The notes under the pieces: model-generated
Databases searched by the model: none
Told to the model about the DNA's origin: nothing
Seen by the model: the letters and a program-made list of their open reading frames with translations, nothing else
Position numbers and translations under genes: made by a program
DNA from: Agaricus subrufescens
Taxonomy: Eukaryota > Basidiomycota > Agaricomycetes > Agaricales > Agaricaceae
NCBI GenBank assembly: GCA_029945375.1
Contig: CM057057.1
Coordinates: 992,001-1,056,000 of the forward strand
DNA: 64,000 nucleotides
Reading direction: 5' to 3'
Shown: in pieces, positions 11,768 to 23,426 of the stretch
Position numbering within the stretch: the first letter of the stretch is position 1
Layout of the letters: the number at the start of each line of letters is the position of its first letter

Positions 11768-14128
11768 ATGACAGATGACGAAATTAAGCAGGAATTCCGA
11801 AACCTCAGAGATGAAGAAGAATTTCAACAACTTACCGATGAGCAAATCGAGCACCGACTTCGGAACATTCCTAGGTCCCGTGCCCCATCTCCCTCACCCA
11901 AACATACACCGACCAACCCCACCAACCCCCCTACCCTAAAGACCCCGCCTACTAATAAGAATCTTATTTTAGATGGCGACAAGACCCTGCGATCCCCTGC
12001 CGTCACCAGAGCCACGGCTCAAACGATAAGCCTCCTCCGAGAAAGAGAGGATAATACTAACCCCCTTGAAATCACCGTACCCCAGCGGATAGAAGAATTC
12101 GAGACATCTATTATGCTTAGCAAAGTCGGAGTAGACAACATCAACATCCCCAACATCCCACGCCCCACCACACCCACCCCCGCCCCCTTAAAGAAAGCAT
12201 TCTCTCTCGAGGAGATGGATCACATTAACGCTTTATGGGCTGAACTCGTCGTCTATTACGACAGCTTTATTCCAGAGTTCATTCCTAACACACATGTTCT
12301 AGCAGAACCAGCCTTCAGGTTCATCAAAGGATACCCCTCTACTAGATGGGCGGACATTAAAGTCGGACTTAACACCGCCAAAGATCTATATTCTAACCCC
12401 CCCGACTTTCGACCATATAGGCCCGCCCAAGATGAGAACGTTCCCCCCTTCACACACATGGACACGTCGGAGGACCCTAACCCTGCCCCCATTCCTACTA
12501 CTACATCTCCGGTGCACACAGAGCTATCATATGCATCCCCTAAACCGCCAAACAAACCCCTAGACGCCTCTGCTCCTCTCAACGAGAAAGAATTCCCCTC
12601 CCTCAAGGACTCCGCACACGCCCCCCGCATCCCAAGTGCTCCCTCCAACCCCGCCCCCTTCCCCTCCAAAACTCAACAAAAAGTCGCACCCCGCCCCAGC
12701 TCACCCATTCGAATGGGCCCACCCAAGCCCCTTCGCAAACCCACCCCCACTAAATCAGCATTTTTCAAGCCCGTGGGGGATCTGAAATCGTCCATCAAGG
12801 ACATGTCCCACCTCGGAACCAAGGCTAAGACCTCCCTCCTCAACAAAATCGACAAACTCACGGAAGAACGTGCTATAGAAGAACACCAAAAGATTCACAC
12901 CAAGAAATACAGTAAGGCCGAACCAAAGAAACCCCTACCCACTCCTACTCCTAAAGCGTCGTACGCCAACGTCGCTAAACCCGCACCAATGCCCTACACC
13001 CCTAAAGCTCAGGAACTCCTGGCTAAAATTTTAGATTCCAATCTGGATGAGAAAAGCAAAGCCGATGCCATAGCCAGCCTTGAGCGCATCCCCGCACCAA
13101 AAATCAAGGCTCCGACTAAACCGGTCAACCCTAGAGCCCACCCCACCCCCAAATCCACCGCCATCTCTAAAGGACCCAGCCGCAAGGCGGCCATCTTCAA
13201 CATCGACGCTACCCTCCACCATACCCACCTCACTGACATAGGCGCGTTACTGGAACGCATTAACAAGACCCTTTCAAACATCCGGAGCAACATGAGAACC
13301 GAAACCGGCAAGATCCAAGGTGACACGTTCCATATATACCTCAACATAGTACCCAGAGATGAGGAGTTCAGAGACCTTCGTACCGCGCTCATCAGCGCAC
13401 TTGATTTAAAAACTGATGATGGTAAAGACATCCCTGAAGACACCCTCATCCCCTACGCCCCCCAATCCACAGCCCACCTCATCCTCAAAGGATTCGATTT
13501 ATATAACACCAAATTTAGCAGGAAGGACAAAGACAAACTCACGGGAGAGCAGGTCTTGGACCTCCTTAGTATGAACTCCCGTCTCAATGACCTAGTGTGC
13601 GTACGTACCCCCCGAGTCGTCAAATCCCAAAGATCAGACGATTCCGCCGTCGTCTTTATGGACGTATGGGATTCCCAAAATGGGGCTAACACGAAGCATA
13701 TTGTCAACAAACCCTATCATGTTCACGGTAAGCTCATCCGCATTGAATATGCCAGACCCAGGGAATTCGTTCCCCAATGCCAGAAATGCTGGTCATGGAA
13801 ACACGGCACAACAGCATGCAGAATTAACCACCATAGATGCGCTTGCTGCGGCGACGGTCACCGCACAGATAACCATGACTTTTTCGCGGATTGCTGCGCA
13901 TCGCAACGTACCGATAGCCACGTCCCTACTTGCACCCACCCCCCTAAATGTCTCAATTGCGGAGGCCCACACATGGCCTTTGAAATGGCATGCGAGTATA
14001 AACAACACCAACATGACCGACAGTGGCATTTTAGGAGAATCGAGGAGGATAGAGGCAGACGCCTAGCAGCAAGGAAGGCGGCCATCGAGGCCACCGACCC
14101 TAACAAAGTTATCATCCCCATCGACTAA
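11768..14128 (+). CDS. LINE ORF1: nucleic-acid-binding gag-like protein
   Basis: A 786-residue protein expected to bind LINE RNA in a ribonucleoprotein particle. I chose ATG at 11768 because the LINE begins at 11739; the longer open frame upstream belongs to the interrupted host gene. The N-terminal two thirds is Pro-, Lys- and Thr-rich. The C-terminal part has Cys-His knuckles: C671-x2-C-x4-H-x4-C in CQKCWSWKHGTTAC, then CACCGDGHRTDNH, then CLNCGGPHMAFEMAC. This CCHC series is usual for ORF1 of Tad, I and R1-type LINEs. The stop codon lies one base before the ORF2 start, so ORF2 is probably translated by reinitiation or a similar coupling. The frame is intact. Confidence 0.92.
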   Translation: MTDDEIKQEFRNLRDEEEFQQLTDEQIEHRLRNIPRSRAPSPSPKHTPTNPTNPPTLKTPPTNKNLILDGDKTLRSPAVTRATAQTISLLREREDNTNPLEITVPQRIEEFETSIMLSKVGVDNINIPNIPRPTTPTPAPLKKAFSLEEMDHINALWAELVVYYDSFIPEFIPNTHVLAEPAFRFIKGYPSTRWADIKVGLNTAKDLYSNPPDFRPYRPAQDENVPPFTHMDTSEDPNPAPIPTTTSPVHTELSYASPKPPNKPLDASAPLNEKEFPSLKDSAHAPRIPSAPSNPAPFPSKTQQKVAPRPSSPIRMGPPKPLRKPTPTKSAFFKPVGDLKSSIKDMSHLGTKAKTSLLNKIDKLTEERAIEEHQKIHTKKYSKAEPKKPLPTPTPKASYANVAKPAPMPYTPKAQELLAKILDSNLDEKSKADAIASLERIPAPKIKAPTKPVNPRAHPTPKSTAISKGPSRKAAIFNIDATLHHTHLTDIGALLERINKTLSNIRSNMRTETGKIQGDTFHIYLNIVPRDEEFRDLRTALISALDLKTDDGKDIPEDTLIPYAPQSTAHLILKGFDLYNTKFSRKDKDKLTGEQVLDLLSMNSRLNDLVCVRTPRVVKSQRSDDSAVVFMDVWDSQNGANTKHIVNKPYHVHGKLIRIEYARPREFVPQCQKCWSWKHGTTACRINHHRCACCGDGHRTDNHDFFADCCASQRTDSHVPTCTHPPKCLNCGGPHMAFEMACEYKQHQHDRQWHFRRIEEDRGRRLAARKAAIEATDPNKVIIPID

Positions 14129-14129
14129 T

Positions 14130-17100
14130 ATGTCTAACACACCGAAACTTACGCTTGACGAGTGTCGAATACTCGCCCCCCCTTTATTTAATATCTGGTC
14201 CTATAACGCTAACAAAAGCTGGGAGAACACCTCTCTCACTCTAGAACAATGCGCCTCCTTTATCGACATCATTCTTTTTCAGGAACCGGGATGGAAATGA
14301 GTCAGATCCCAACCCTCTACTACCAACAAGGAAGGTGACGATGCCTACAGGCCACCCATTCACCCTTCCTGGATACCAATTCTCCCCGCCTTTTGTAATA
14401 CTGACGCTTTAGCATTCCACCCTAGAGTACTCACGTATGTTAATCAAAGACTCGGCTCACTTAACCCTCAATACAGATCGGACATATGTAAACACCCTGA
14501 CGTGTCTGTACTCACTCTTAAACATCCAAGTCGACAACAAGAAACCACCAACATCGTCAACGTGTATAACGACGGACGCACCCACGCGGCCCTCACCTTC
14601 TTGGAAAACGACACTAACCAATTCCCTTCCTTAGACATCTGCACAGGAGACTTCAACATCCAAGACGCTGAATGGGACCCTGGAGCGAGGGCACATCACG
14701 GTCCCAATGCTCATAGCTCCAGGCTAGTTGATGCCCTCAGCTCCATGGGTGTCCTCAGAGCCAATTACGACAACCATCATACCCCCACCCACATCCCCCA
14801 CCAACACGAAGGCGTTCGCCCCTCTATCATCGACCTCTGCTTTGCCTCCCCCACATTCCTCGAAGACCCTAGATTCCAGGCCATGGTCCAAAACGATGAC
14901 ATCAGCAGATTTGGATCGGACCACAACCCGATACACATCAGAATCCCTAACAAGGGCCAAGAAGACACAGTCAGTAAAATGTTCCTTGATCGATATTCTA
15001 AAGAAGAAGACGATTTCGTCAAAGAGATCATCGACAAAACTAACACCCTTAGGATTACACAAGGTCTTCCGATAACTGCCGACCAAATCGAAAAGTTCAC
15101 AGACAATTTGGGTAAAATTTTCCTTGAAGCATGGAATACTCACGCCATCATGTCTAAACCGTCCCGTCACTCCAAAAAATGGTGGGACAAAGATTGCAGA
15201 AACGCGTTCAACGACATGAAGCGCAATCGTCTCCCAGGTTCCAAGCGGGACCCCGCCAAATACTCTGCTCTCAGGAAGTTGGCAAGAGAGAAAAGGAACG
15301 CGCACTTCAGCAAAGCTATCAAATACACAGCTGTTGACAAGAAGCGACCGTGGGACCTCATCGAGTGGACAAGGGAGCGAAAACTCCCTGCTACTGAGGC
15401 TATTCTCGACACTGAGGGTAAACCGTGTAATGATGACTCTTCTCTTTTCAACGCCATCCACCGCACTTTCAACTCCGCTAATGACCGAAAGGTCACTTTT
15501 GACAAGGTCACTGAAAACCTCGCCCCCCTTCCCCCTCGAACATGGAATCCCTTCTCTCCCCTCGAAATTACTGACGCGTTACGCAGCTGCTCCAAGGATT
15601 CGGCTCCCGGTCCAGACCATGTCTCCTGGCACATCCTCAAAAGACTCATTAGGTCGTCGCCGGAATTCACGGCCACCATGGTCTCATTATGTAATGTATG
15701 TGTCGAAACTGGAACATGGCCGTCACACTTTAAAGAGTCAATATCCGTCATCATCCCCAAACCTGGCAAACCAACATATGATAGGATCAAATCGTTCCGA
15801 CCTATCGTATTACTCAACACAACAGGTAAACTGTTCGAGAAAGTCATAGCAACTCGACTACAATTCGACGGTATCACTCACAAAATCGTCCACCCCTGCC
15901 AAACTGGGGGCATCATTCAACGATCCATGGAAGACGCCGCCATAGCCATTACCCATTGTGTTAGAAACGCTTGGAGTCGTAAACAGGTTGTTTCAGTTCT
16001 CGCTTTTGATATCGCTCAATTTTTCCCATCCCTGAATCATTCCATATTATGTGATACGCTAACCCACTTTGGATATCCACCACAGGTCGTCTCTTTTTTC
16101 CACAATTATTTAGTTAATCGACATACGTCATACAACATAAACAACAAAAAATCCCCTAAATACGCTTGTGACGTAGGAGTCGGACAAGGAAGCGCTCTCT
16201 TGCCTATTCTATCCGCACTCTATATTTCTCCCATTTTTCATCTCTTGGACCATTGGATCGAGAATGACAAATCGTTCATTAAACCTATTTCCTCTTTCCT
16301 CTCTTATGTTGACGATGGTTTACTTGTAGCTACGGACTCGGATTATCATAGTACCCACGAATCCCTCATCCACGCGTACACTTACATCACCTCTCTATTC
16401 ACAGACTTTGGTTTGGTTATGGAACACTCCAAAACCGAACTCTTCAACTTCGCCAAAAAACCCGGAGACCCCAACCCCCCCATTGATCTTGGCGTCGAGC
16501 CATACACAGGAGATCACCCCCTCATCCCCAAGGACGTCTGGAGATATCTAGGCGTCTTCTTCGACCGCTCACTCATGTTCAAGTATCATGTCAAAAGATA
16601 CGCCACACGCTCATTCTCAGCTGCGAAATGCCTCAAAATATTGGGCAACTCGGCGCGTGGCCTCAACCCCATTCACAAGCGACTTTTATACACATCCTGC
16701 GTCATCCCTATCGCCACATACGGACTCAGCTGCTGGTACCGTCCAGGCACCCGCGGATTTGTCGCCAATACAAAAATCTTCAACGCTATGCACCGATCAG
16801 CATCACTCTGGATCACCGGAGCTTTTCGTACCACCCCCATAGGAGGAGCTCTCGCCATGGCCGGCCTCACGCCCATGCACATCATCCTCAAAAAATTACA
16901 TGACAAGTCCAAAGCCAGGATCGCTACTCTACACAGAGGTCACCCCATCCTCGCCCTCACGTACAAACACATGGCCCAAGGAGCTAAAATACACCCGGAG
17001 AGTCTAGAGTTGATGTCTAAGACCAGAAGGAAAACCGCTAAGTCGCCGCTTGATGTCAGCAGCCTCGACCTCATCGCTGAAACCTTCCATCCCACCCATC

Positions 17101-18509
17101 CCAAAGCCACTCCAGGCCAACGTTTCATGGATATACATTATGACAAACTCACCCTTGTCATCCCCCCCTCATCCCTTAAAGCCCACAAAGACGAGATTGA
17201 AGCTCACCATGGTCTCGTCTCCAAAATCATATCCACCCCCGCCGACCATTCCATATGTGCAGTCATGGCAGGCAAAAAACAAAAAGAGGACGTGTTCGAC
17301 CCCTCCGATTCCTCCATACCCAAACATGTCCACGCGGCCTACTCTGTTACTCATAAAGGCTCACTCATATATTCCAACACCCTCCCGGCGGGAAGACGAA
17401 CGTCCATTGCGAACGCCCATACATGGTCGGCCATCATGGCTATCACCAAAATCACGCAACACATCCGGGCCCACCCACTCCACACCATTCAACACGTTCA
17501 ACTTCTCTCGCCATGTGTTCCCGTCCTTCGCGGACACATATTCAATAGCGCGTCCCATAAAGGATGATCCATCAACATAGCTCTTGCTGGAGCTCTAAGT
17601 GACTTAGTAGAAGTGGCTCCCAACATCCACATCACAATCACAGGGTTTCGCTCCGCTAGTATGCCAAGGTGCAAACACAAAACATTCAACCGCAAATGTG
17701 CCCCCTGCATCGTCAAACGCACAGCCACTAGCGCAAGACACGCTTCATATGATCGCAAAACGGTCTTCCCCCCTTCCCAAACCCTACAAAAACGCCACCT
17801 CGCTATCGAACAGACAGCCGCTGCTCAGTGGGTACAAGACTTCCACGATCCCAAATCGGGGTTCTTCAAGGGGAAAAGATTCCTGCCTATGACGGACGGA
17901 GTATCAGAAGAGCACCTCACCCCTACCACTCACGGTAATGGCCCATGGATGGGCACATACTTCTTCACTTCCGCCGCCGAATCCAACCAGCTTTACGCAA
18001 GATTTTGCCGAGCTACCACAAACCACGCGCCTATCGGTAGCTACCGCGATTGGTTCTTCACTAATTCCGATCCCCCCCTTTCCACCACATGCCCTGGTCA
18101 CCGTCACACCCTTGAAACTCGGCGTCACATCCTCAACGAGTGCTCCTGGTATGCCAGACGTATCAACCATGATTACACCCGCATCGAGGACATCATACTG
18201 TTCCTCATCGACAACCCCAAGGCCTTCTCTTTCCAAGGCCCCTCATGCCCCAGGAAAGAGGAGGATAAGTGGAGCGTCCATGTCGAACACATGCACCACC
18301 TCAAAAACCACCGGCGCAGTCTATTAGGACTAGACCCCATCCCCCACTCTGAACCAATCTTCATACGCGAGAAACCGGGCCCTACCTTCGCCCAACTCTT
18401 CATCCCCGTCACTATCATACACTCCGACAAACTCGTAGAAATCCGCCCTATCCCTATAGCGGATTACCATAATTACCAAGAGGCCAGGGGCGGCAACCCC
18501 GAGGCTTAG
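14130..18509 (+). pseudogene. LINE ORF2: endonuclease / reverse transcriptase with two TGA stops
   Basis: The 1,459-codon ORF2 makes the enzyme that nicks target DNA and copies LINE RNA. The N-terminal APE-like endonuclease shows NIWSYNANK, a QEPGW block, CTGDFNIQDAEW and FGSDHNPIHI. The RT has PKPGKPTYDRIKSFRPIVLL, motif A AFDIAQFFPSLNH, motif B GVGQGSALLPILSALY and motif C with YVDD at residues 726-729. A probable RNase H-like segment and a C-terminal Cys-His motif (CPGHRHTLETRRHILNEC) follow. TGA codons at 14298 (endonuclease) and 17565 (late region) are in frame. At the second site the truncated copy at 4474-5934 has CGA, so the change was C to T. The rest of the frame is open, so inactivation is recent. 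Confidence 0.93.
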
Positions 18510-18910
18510 GCTTTACCAAGCTGCGAATAGAGCGGTTGAGGAAGGTCTCTATTGGCTTGGCGGTCTTCGGACCGTGCCAAACTTATTTAGGTCCTGTAAC
18601 GGTAATCGGCCCCTGGCCGTCCTGAATTCCCCTGCGCTTGCGCAGACCCTGTTTCGGCTTCCGGTTTGATTTCTTGGACTCCAATTCATCTTCTCATTTC
18701 TTTCCTTCTTTCATGCGTCTCATGATATGGTCATGTACTTATATTCTAAGTCTCTCTCTCAGCCTCTTTCATTGCTCAATACTCCGTCTCAGCTTCTCTA
18801 CTGTCGCTAGGGGCACCTGTCCGTGTTATATAGCTTCGTGTGTTTCGGGTTTTGTTTTCATTTATTCTTCATACTCTGTTGTCTGGCAATTTGTTTTTTC
18901 CACCTTTTTT

Positions 18911-18927
18911 CCTGGCCTCTGGCCAGG
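18911..18927 (+). other. 3' UTR stem-loop of the LINE
   Basis: CCTGGCC-TCT-GGCCAGG forms a perfect 7-bp stem with a 3-nt loop about 40 bp before the poly-A tail. It is conserved in the truncated copy (4539-4555, opposite strand). Such 3' hairpins can be recognition sites for the LINE's own RT; that role here is inferred. Confidence 0.65.
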
Positions 18928-20444
18928 AGCGCTACGCGATCGGGCAGCACTTAATAAAATTTGATTAAAAAAAAAAAAAAAAAAAAAAAAGTCACTCCCT
19001 ATGTTGTCAGTACACACAGAACTATTACTTTGAAATTGATCTAACTATAATTTTAGCCTTTCAAAAACTCTGCTGAAGTAGTATTCATAAAGTCCTCTCT
19101 AGTTTCTAGAATTAGACTGCCAGAAATATGTCCTGGTACCCTTTGTTTGATAAGCTTTGTGCTCAAAGGTTTTGACACAGAGTCTACTGTGGCATCCCTC
19201 ATCTATCTCCATCTCAAACATTATTTTCTCAATACCTCTACTAGCAAAGTTCAACATTTTATTGTTGAATTTGATGATGACACAGATAAAAAAGGACAGT
19301 TAATTCATTGGAAGAATATGAAAAAGCTTCTTCCAGATTTTGAACAGTGAGTAGATTTATTCTTAGTATAAATCTAACTCTAATTAAAACTAGATTTGAT
19401 CGTTTTTTGATTTTCATAACCACTCATTCAACACCTGATGGTGACCTCTGGGTCAAAGGCACAGGAAGAGATGAAAATGAAGACCGATCTGCTTTTGATA
19501 TTGAAAATGTGAAGTATAATCTAATTCAAAGTAAAATTCTGATATACTAATAATTTGTCCTAGTTTTTCACTTTTCTCTTTCCCAAGAGATTCATTGAAA
19601 TCATAAAAACTGATCTTAGAGCTAGTCTCTTTCTTTTGTGCTGTGAAGGTCCTTTTGTACAAAGGGAGCTTCTTGCATGTATTCACAGTTTTACAAAGGA
19701 GTGAGTATTTTTTAATCTGTTATTCTCCTGTCTAACTTTGATTTTGAAGCAAATTTTGGCTTACAACTGCTTTTGTCAAAAAAGACTTTCATCCAACATC
19801 TGTTCACACATTTTTGATGAATTTTGTGACCACAGTTTATATCAACCAAAAGCCATCAGTCTTCCCCAATCTTTTAGAAGCACAATATGAATTAGGTGCA
19901 AGTATTGATGGAATTATGATGTCTAGGAGGAGTGACAATGGGTTTTGCTTATTACATTGGGTCAATGCCCTTTATACCCCTTGTGGTGCTCCTGCTCCAA
20001 CTTGTTGGCCTAATTGTGGAGCATTTTTACCCTGGTCTGTCAAGGAGGTTTTCCCTGCTCAAAATCCTTCGGAAAAGATACCAGGTATACATAAAGGTAT
20101 ATTCAATATTGTTAGTCATCTATGTCTGTACTCAAATATTTTACAGATCTGCAACCAATGTCTTTATATTGCAAAAATCCAAGTTGTGCTTTGACACTTC
20201 ATCGGAAACATCCCTCATCATCTTTTTTGGTTACAAATAGTTATCCTCCACCTCATACAATTGCTGGCAGGGTCTGGGGATATTGGGTTGGATGTTGGAT
20301 GGAGTCTTCTGATACAGATCAAACTTTTAATTTATCTTTTGATGATGTTATATAACTAATTTCTACTCTGTGGTACTCTCAATTCAAAGTGTTCAAGGTT
20401 TTGTCGACTATTAAATGATAGATACATATAAACCAATCAAAGTA

Positions 20445-23122
20445 CTATTTTACCATTTTTTGAATTTTACTGCAGTTCCATAATGAAAGAAAAACACTAG
20501 TATATAATATGGCCCTTTCCTGCCCCATATATCTGATAGACTTTCTAATTTTTGCCAGTCCACCATTTCCACACTCAGCTGCACTAGAGTTAACCCTAGC
20601 TAATAAAGGTTGACTTTCAGCATATGTAGACATGAAAAAGGCCTTGCTACATCTGCTATGACCTTGTGAATGAAAATTATCAATGAGAAAAACTGTATCA
20701 GAGAAAAACTCTGGTTCCCTGGTCCTACAATATGGACCAAGTTGACAAGCAAAATCATAAATAACATATTTTGGAGCTTTAGGCCATCTAGTGACCATAG
20801 CTGAGAAAACATCATTTCTTCCTTCACTTGAAGGAATGCAATGATATCCATAGCATATACTATGTGGACACCATGCACAAGAATGCAAGCAAGATAATTC
20901 AGTGTAGTTGGTGATGGAGATGCCACAAATGCTTTGAGTTGCTGTAGTGCAGGTCTGTTGATGACTTGAAGAATAGAATCTGGGCTACTAATCTAATCTT
21001 TTTTAAGTCTAGTATCAAACAATTATATATGCAACTTACTTGTTTAAAAAATGCTATAACCTCAGTGGGGCATTTTTTCTTGAGTAATAAAGCTGATGGA
21101 GAGCAGTATTTCTCAAAAAAAGAATGCAGAATTGGTTCTTGTATTTCAAGCATTTCTTGTAATAGAGGTATTTGCTTGATTCTAGCCATCATATCTTGTG
21201 TCTGTTTGGTTTGGTCTTGTATATCTTCATCATCTGTAGACTCTTCCTCCCATTCTTTTGATTTTCCTTTTGAAGTAGTGACTGATCCACTATTGAGTGG
21301 TCCAGAAAAGATGTTTGCCATTAGTTTCTGGATTTCTGGTGATGAAATAACAGTTTGATGGCAGTAGTAAGAACAGCTTCTGATGGTAGAGTTTTGGTGG
21401 ATAGTGGTTGGGGGGTAAAGTGATGAATGTAGATGTTTCTGGTTGAAACTCACAGTAACACCATCCCATATGACTGTTTCTGGAGCTATTCCACATTCAG
21501 GACATTGAAAGTCATTTTCAAGAGTAAGTAGGCCAGCATAGCTAAACCAGGCTGCTCTGAAAATCTTTTCATCCACAAAAGGAGAATCAGAGTGGTATCT
21601 CTGATATCTAATTGATACTGTCTTGATCCAGGCAGTGAATGGAGTTTCAGAAGATATATATGCTGCAGTATACTCTTCTAAGAGATCATGGGTGAACAAG
21701 GCATGGTTATTGAGATTGAATATTCCCAAATCACTGCAGTCAGGGCCAATGGCTTTGTATCGGGATGATTGACAATGTGTGCAATGTTGCAGTTGAATTT
21801 GGGTGTGGATTGACTTGGTAAGAGTATAGATAATGCAAGGTTTGGTGTAAATGTCATGGTTTTGCTGGAATTGCTGTCAACAAGAACACTGAGATGATGG
21901 AGATAATAAAAGAGGTCCATCAAAGGCTAGAACTGGTGGAACAATCTTGTAAATCTTGTCTGTAGAAATTCTTGCCCAGGTTGGTGGGGGTATTGAGATA
22001 TAGGATACAGAATGCATAATCTTGATATCAGGCATAGAAATTGAAACTATAAGTATTATTAGCTTTGAGTTTTTATAACATAATTAAGTTTACCTGATAA
22101 TCCATGATTCATATCTAGTGCCAAGTTTTCAGAAGATTCTCCCAGGTATTTCTTGACAGTTTTAATATGAGGGCAGAAAGGATTATTTGTTCCATCTTTG
22201 GAACATTGCCATAAACCAGAGTGGATGTCAGAGCCAACTAATGTGATTACTGCTCTAGCTTTCACAAGTGAAGGAAGTTGACTAGAACCAACAGAGAACA
22301 GAGTTGTGTGCTCTGCATCAATCAACTCCTTAGAAAAAATTGAAACAAGATCAAGCTTTTCTATAGTAAAATAGTTAGACAATAAGAACATTAATAAGAC
22401 TATCATTTACCTGGGCTGTTTTCAAATATGCCTTCACCATATTCTCTTAAAAACCTTTGATGAACACATTTGAAATTTGTTGTTGCTGCAGTGTAGTAAC
22501 AAACAGGATCTGAAGTTGATGATGCTCTATCAATTTGTAAATGATGCCATTTGCCCTGTATTAATTGTCTTAGTTAATTGCATTTTATAAATTAGCTGCA
22601 GTATAAATCTTACTGTAGATGATCCATTTTTTATATCCCATCCTTGTATTACAAACACATCCTTACTTATAGGATAAAATGGCATTGCATTGACAAGCAC
22701 AGCTTCAACAAATTCATGATAAAAGTCTGTTGCCAAAGATATGGAAGAATGGTCTAAAAATGGATTCAAAAATCCACTTGAGGTGGCTTCTGAAATTTCA
22801 GTGGACCCTTCACCTTCACCAGTATTAGGAAAGGGCCACTATTCAATGAATCAGAAAAAAAAGTATCTGGTGAAGAAAATTCAAAAGGGATAGAGTTTAT
22901 AGCTGGAACAGGATCTTTGATAAACAATGCTTGTTTAGATCTTGTTGAATGTCCTGTTTTTTGTTTTTTTTGAGGTGTAAAAGATAAAGATAAATCTGGA
23001 GATTTATCAAAGTTATCAAGAGTTAAAGTAGGTGGAGAGTTGGGTGGTGTATCCAATGTTATTTGGATAGGATTGGGAGGGTTTTTGTTGTGACGCTTTT
23101 GTGATTGGCCTTTTTTAGACAT
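20445..23122 (-). pseudogene. KDZ transposase gene of KDZ-1, with a TGA stop and internal deletion
   Basis: Homologue of the intact-looking gene at 39443-42542. The start is ATG at 23120-23122 (MSKKGQSQKRH) and the last codon is at 20448. It has an N-terminal basic, Pro-rich region, Cys clusters (a CYY...CVHQRFL exon, then CSKDGTNNPFCPHI), a conserved GIFNLNNHALFTHDLL block, CPECGIAPETVIWDGV, and the C-terminal core YDFACQLGPYCRTREPEFF, FLIDNFHSQGHSRC and NSSAAECGNG, which probably holds the D-D-E residues. Two lesions are visible. An in-frame TGA lies at 21877-21879, in the CSC block where KDZ-2 has CGCG. Near 20890-20905 roughly 100 or more residues present in KDZ-2 are missing, with a frame change. 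It is probably inactive, so movement would need a partner's transposase. About 90 bp separate its 3' end from the PHD-finger gene. Confidence 0.88.
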
Positions 23123-23426
23123 TGAGATAAAGGAATAAAGAGAGGGGTGAGGAACAATAGTCACTTAGAGTTTAATATATATGTAGACAGTGAAAATTGA
23201 TTGCTATATTTAGCAAGTTTCATTAATTAATCTAAACAAACACAAATAGTTGCCCCAAAATTTGCTGAGTCTAAATCTAATATTAGAAATAAATTGTATA
23301 GAAAGTTCTAAAATCAAATAAACAATAGTCAACAATTTCCCTGATATCAAAAATTTTGATCCAAGAATATATAAGAGTCTAGTATTACTAGTATTTTAAT
23401 CATCCCTGCATTTTAGCCATCCTCTG
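23123..23426. promoter_or_regulatory. Divergent promoter region of KDZ-1 transposase and CPGFPLK gene
   Basis: 304 bp separate the two start codons. A TATA-like TATATAAG at 23368-23375 lies about 52 bp upstream of the plus-strand start (23427), and AATATATATG-like sequence around 23173-23183 lies about 50 bp upstream of the minus-strand start. A 13-bp palindrome CTAGTATTACTAG sits at 23379-23391. The same divergent pairing occurs in KDZ-2 (42543-42675), suggesting joint control. Confidence 0.6.

Larger units (their letters stand above)
11739..18990 (+). mobile_element. Full-length Tad-like LINE (non-LTR retrotransposon)
   Basis: A complete 7.25-kb element with short 5' UTR, ORF1 (11768-14128), ORF2 (14130-18509), a 456-bp 3' UTR, AATAAA at 18953-18958 and a poly-A tail at about 18966-18990. 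The target duplication GTCACTCCCTATGT is at 11725-11738 and 18991-19004. It interrupts the PHD-finger gene of KDZ-1. ORF1 with Cys-His knuckles plus an APE-type endonuclease-RT ORF2 fits the Tad1 group of fungal LINEs; the precise clade would need a tree. ORF2 has two TGA codons, so this copy is probably not autonomous now, although it is very similar to the second copy at 4474-5934. Confidence 0.96.
10198..20354 (+). pseudogene. PHD-finger (ADD-like) nuclear-type protein gene of KDZ-1, interrupted by a LINE
   Basis: A multi-exon gene split by the full-length LINE at 11739-18990. Exon 1 (10198 to about 10493) encodes a Pro/Ala/Ser-rich N-terminus and a basic KGKGKGRG stretch. Then come three near-identical 63-nt exons, and an exon at about 11150-11440 with basic KKKSYGARKRRLHHRAG and an acidic tail. 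A zinc finger follows: CSCCLNGGDLYLCQCHRAV, then VCYKCL and FTCPYCW, a spacing like the PHD part of ADD domains (ATRX, DNMT3), which bind histone tails. The LINE lies just after it; 18991-20354 continues with TPDGDLWVKGTGRDENEDRS, a NFVTTVYINQ helix and a Cys-containing end at TGA/TAA near 20354. Without the LINE and one 14-bp duplication the frame continues. It ends convergently about 90 bp from the transposase gene. KDZ-2 has no visible counterpart. I infer a chromatin-related role only from the finger. Confidence 0.7.

Noticed and set aside
12256..13449. Minus-strand ORFs (137 and 146 codons) opposite LINE ORF1
   Set aside because: Antisense shadows of the Pro/Lys-rich ORF1.
14724..15877. 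Minus-strand ORFs of 236-245 codons opposite LINE ORF2
   Set aside because: They are antisense shadows of the endonuclease/RT frame and have no independent motif.
10198..20354. TET/JBP dioxygenase cargo, known to accompany KDZ elements in basidiomycetes
   Set aside because: No HxD...H iron-binding pattern or related block is visible in this gene or elsewhere in the window.
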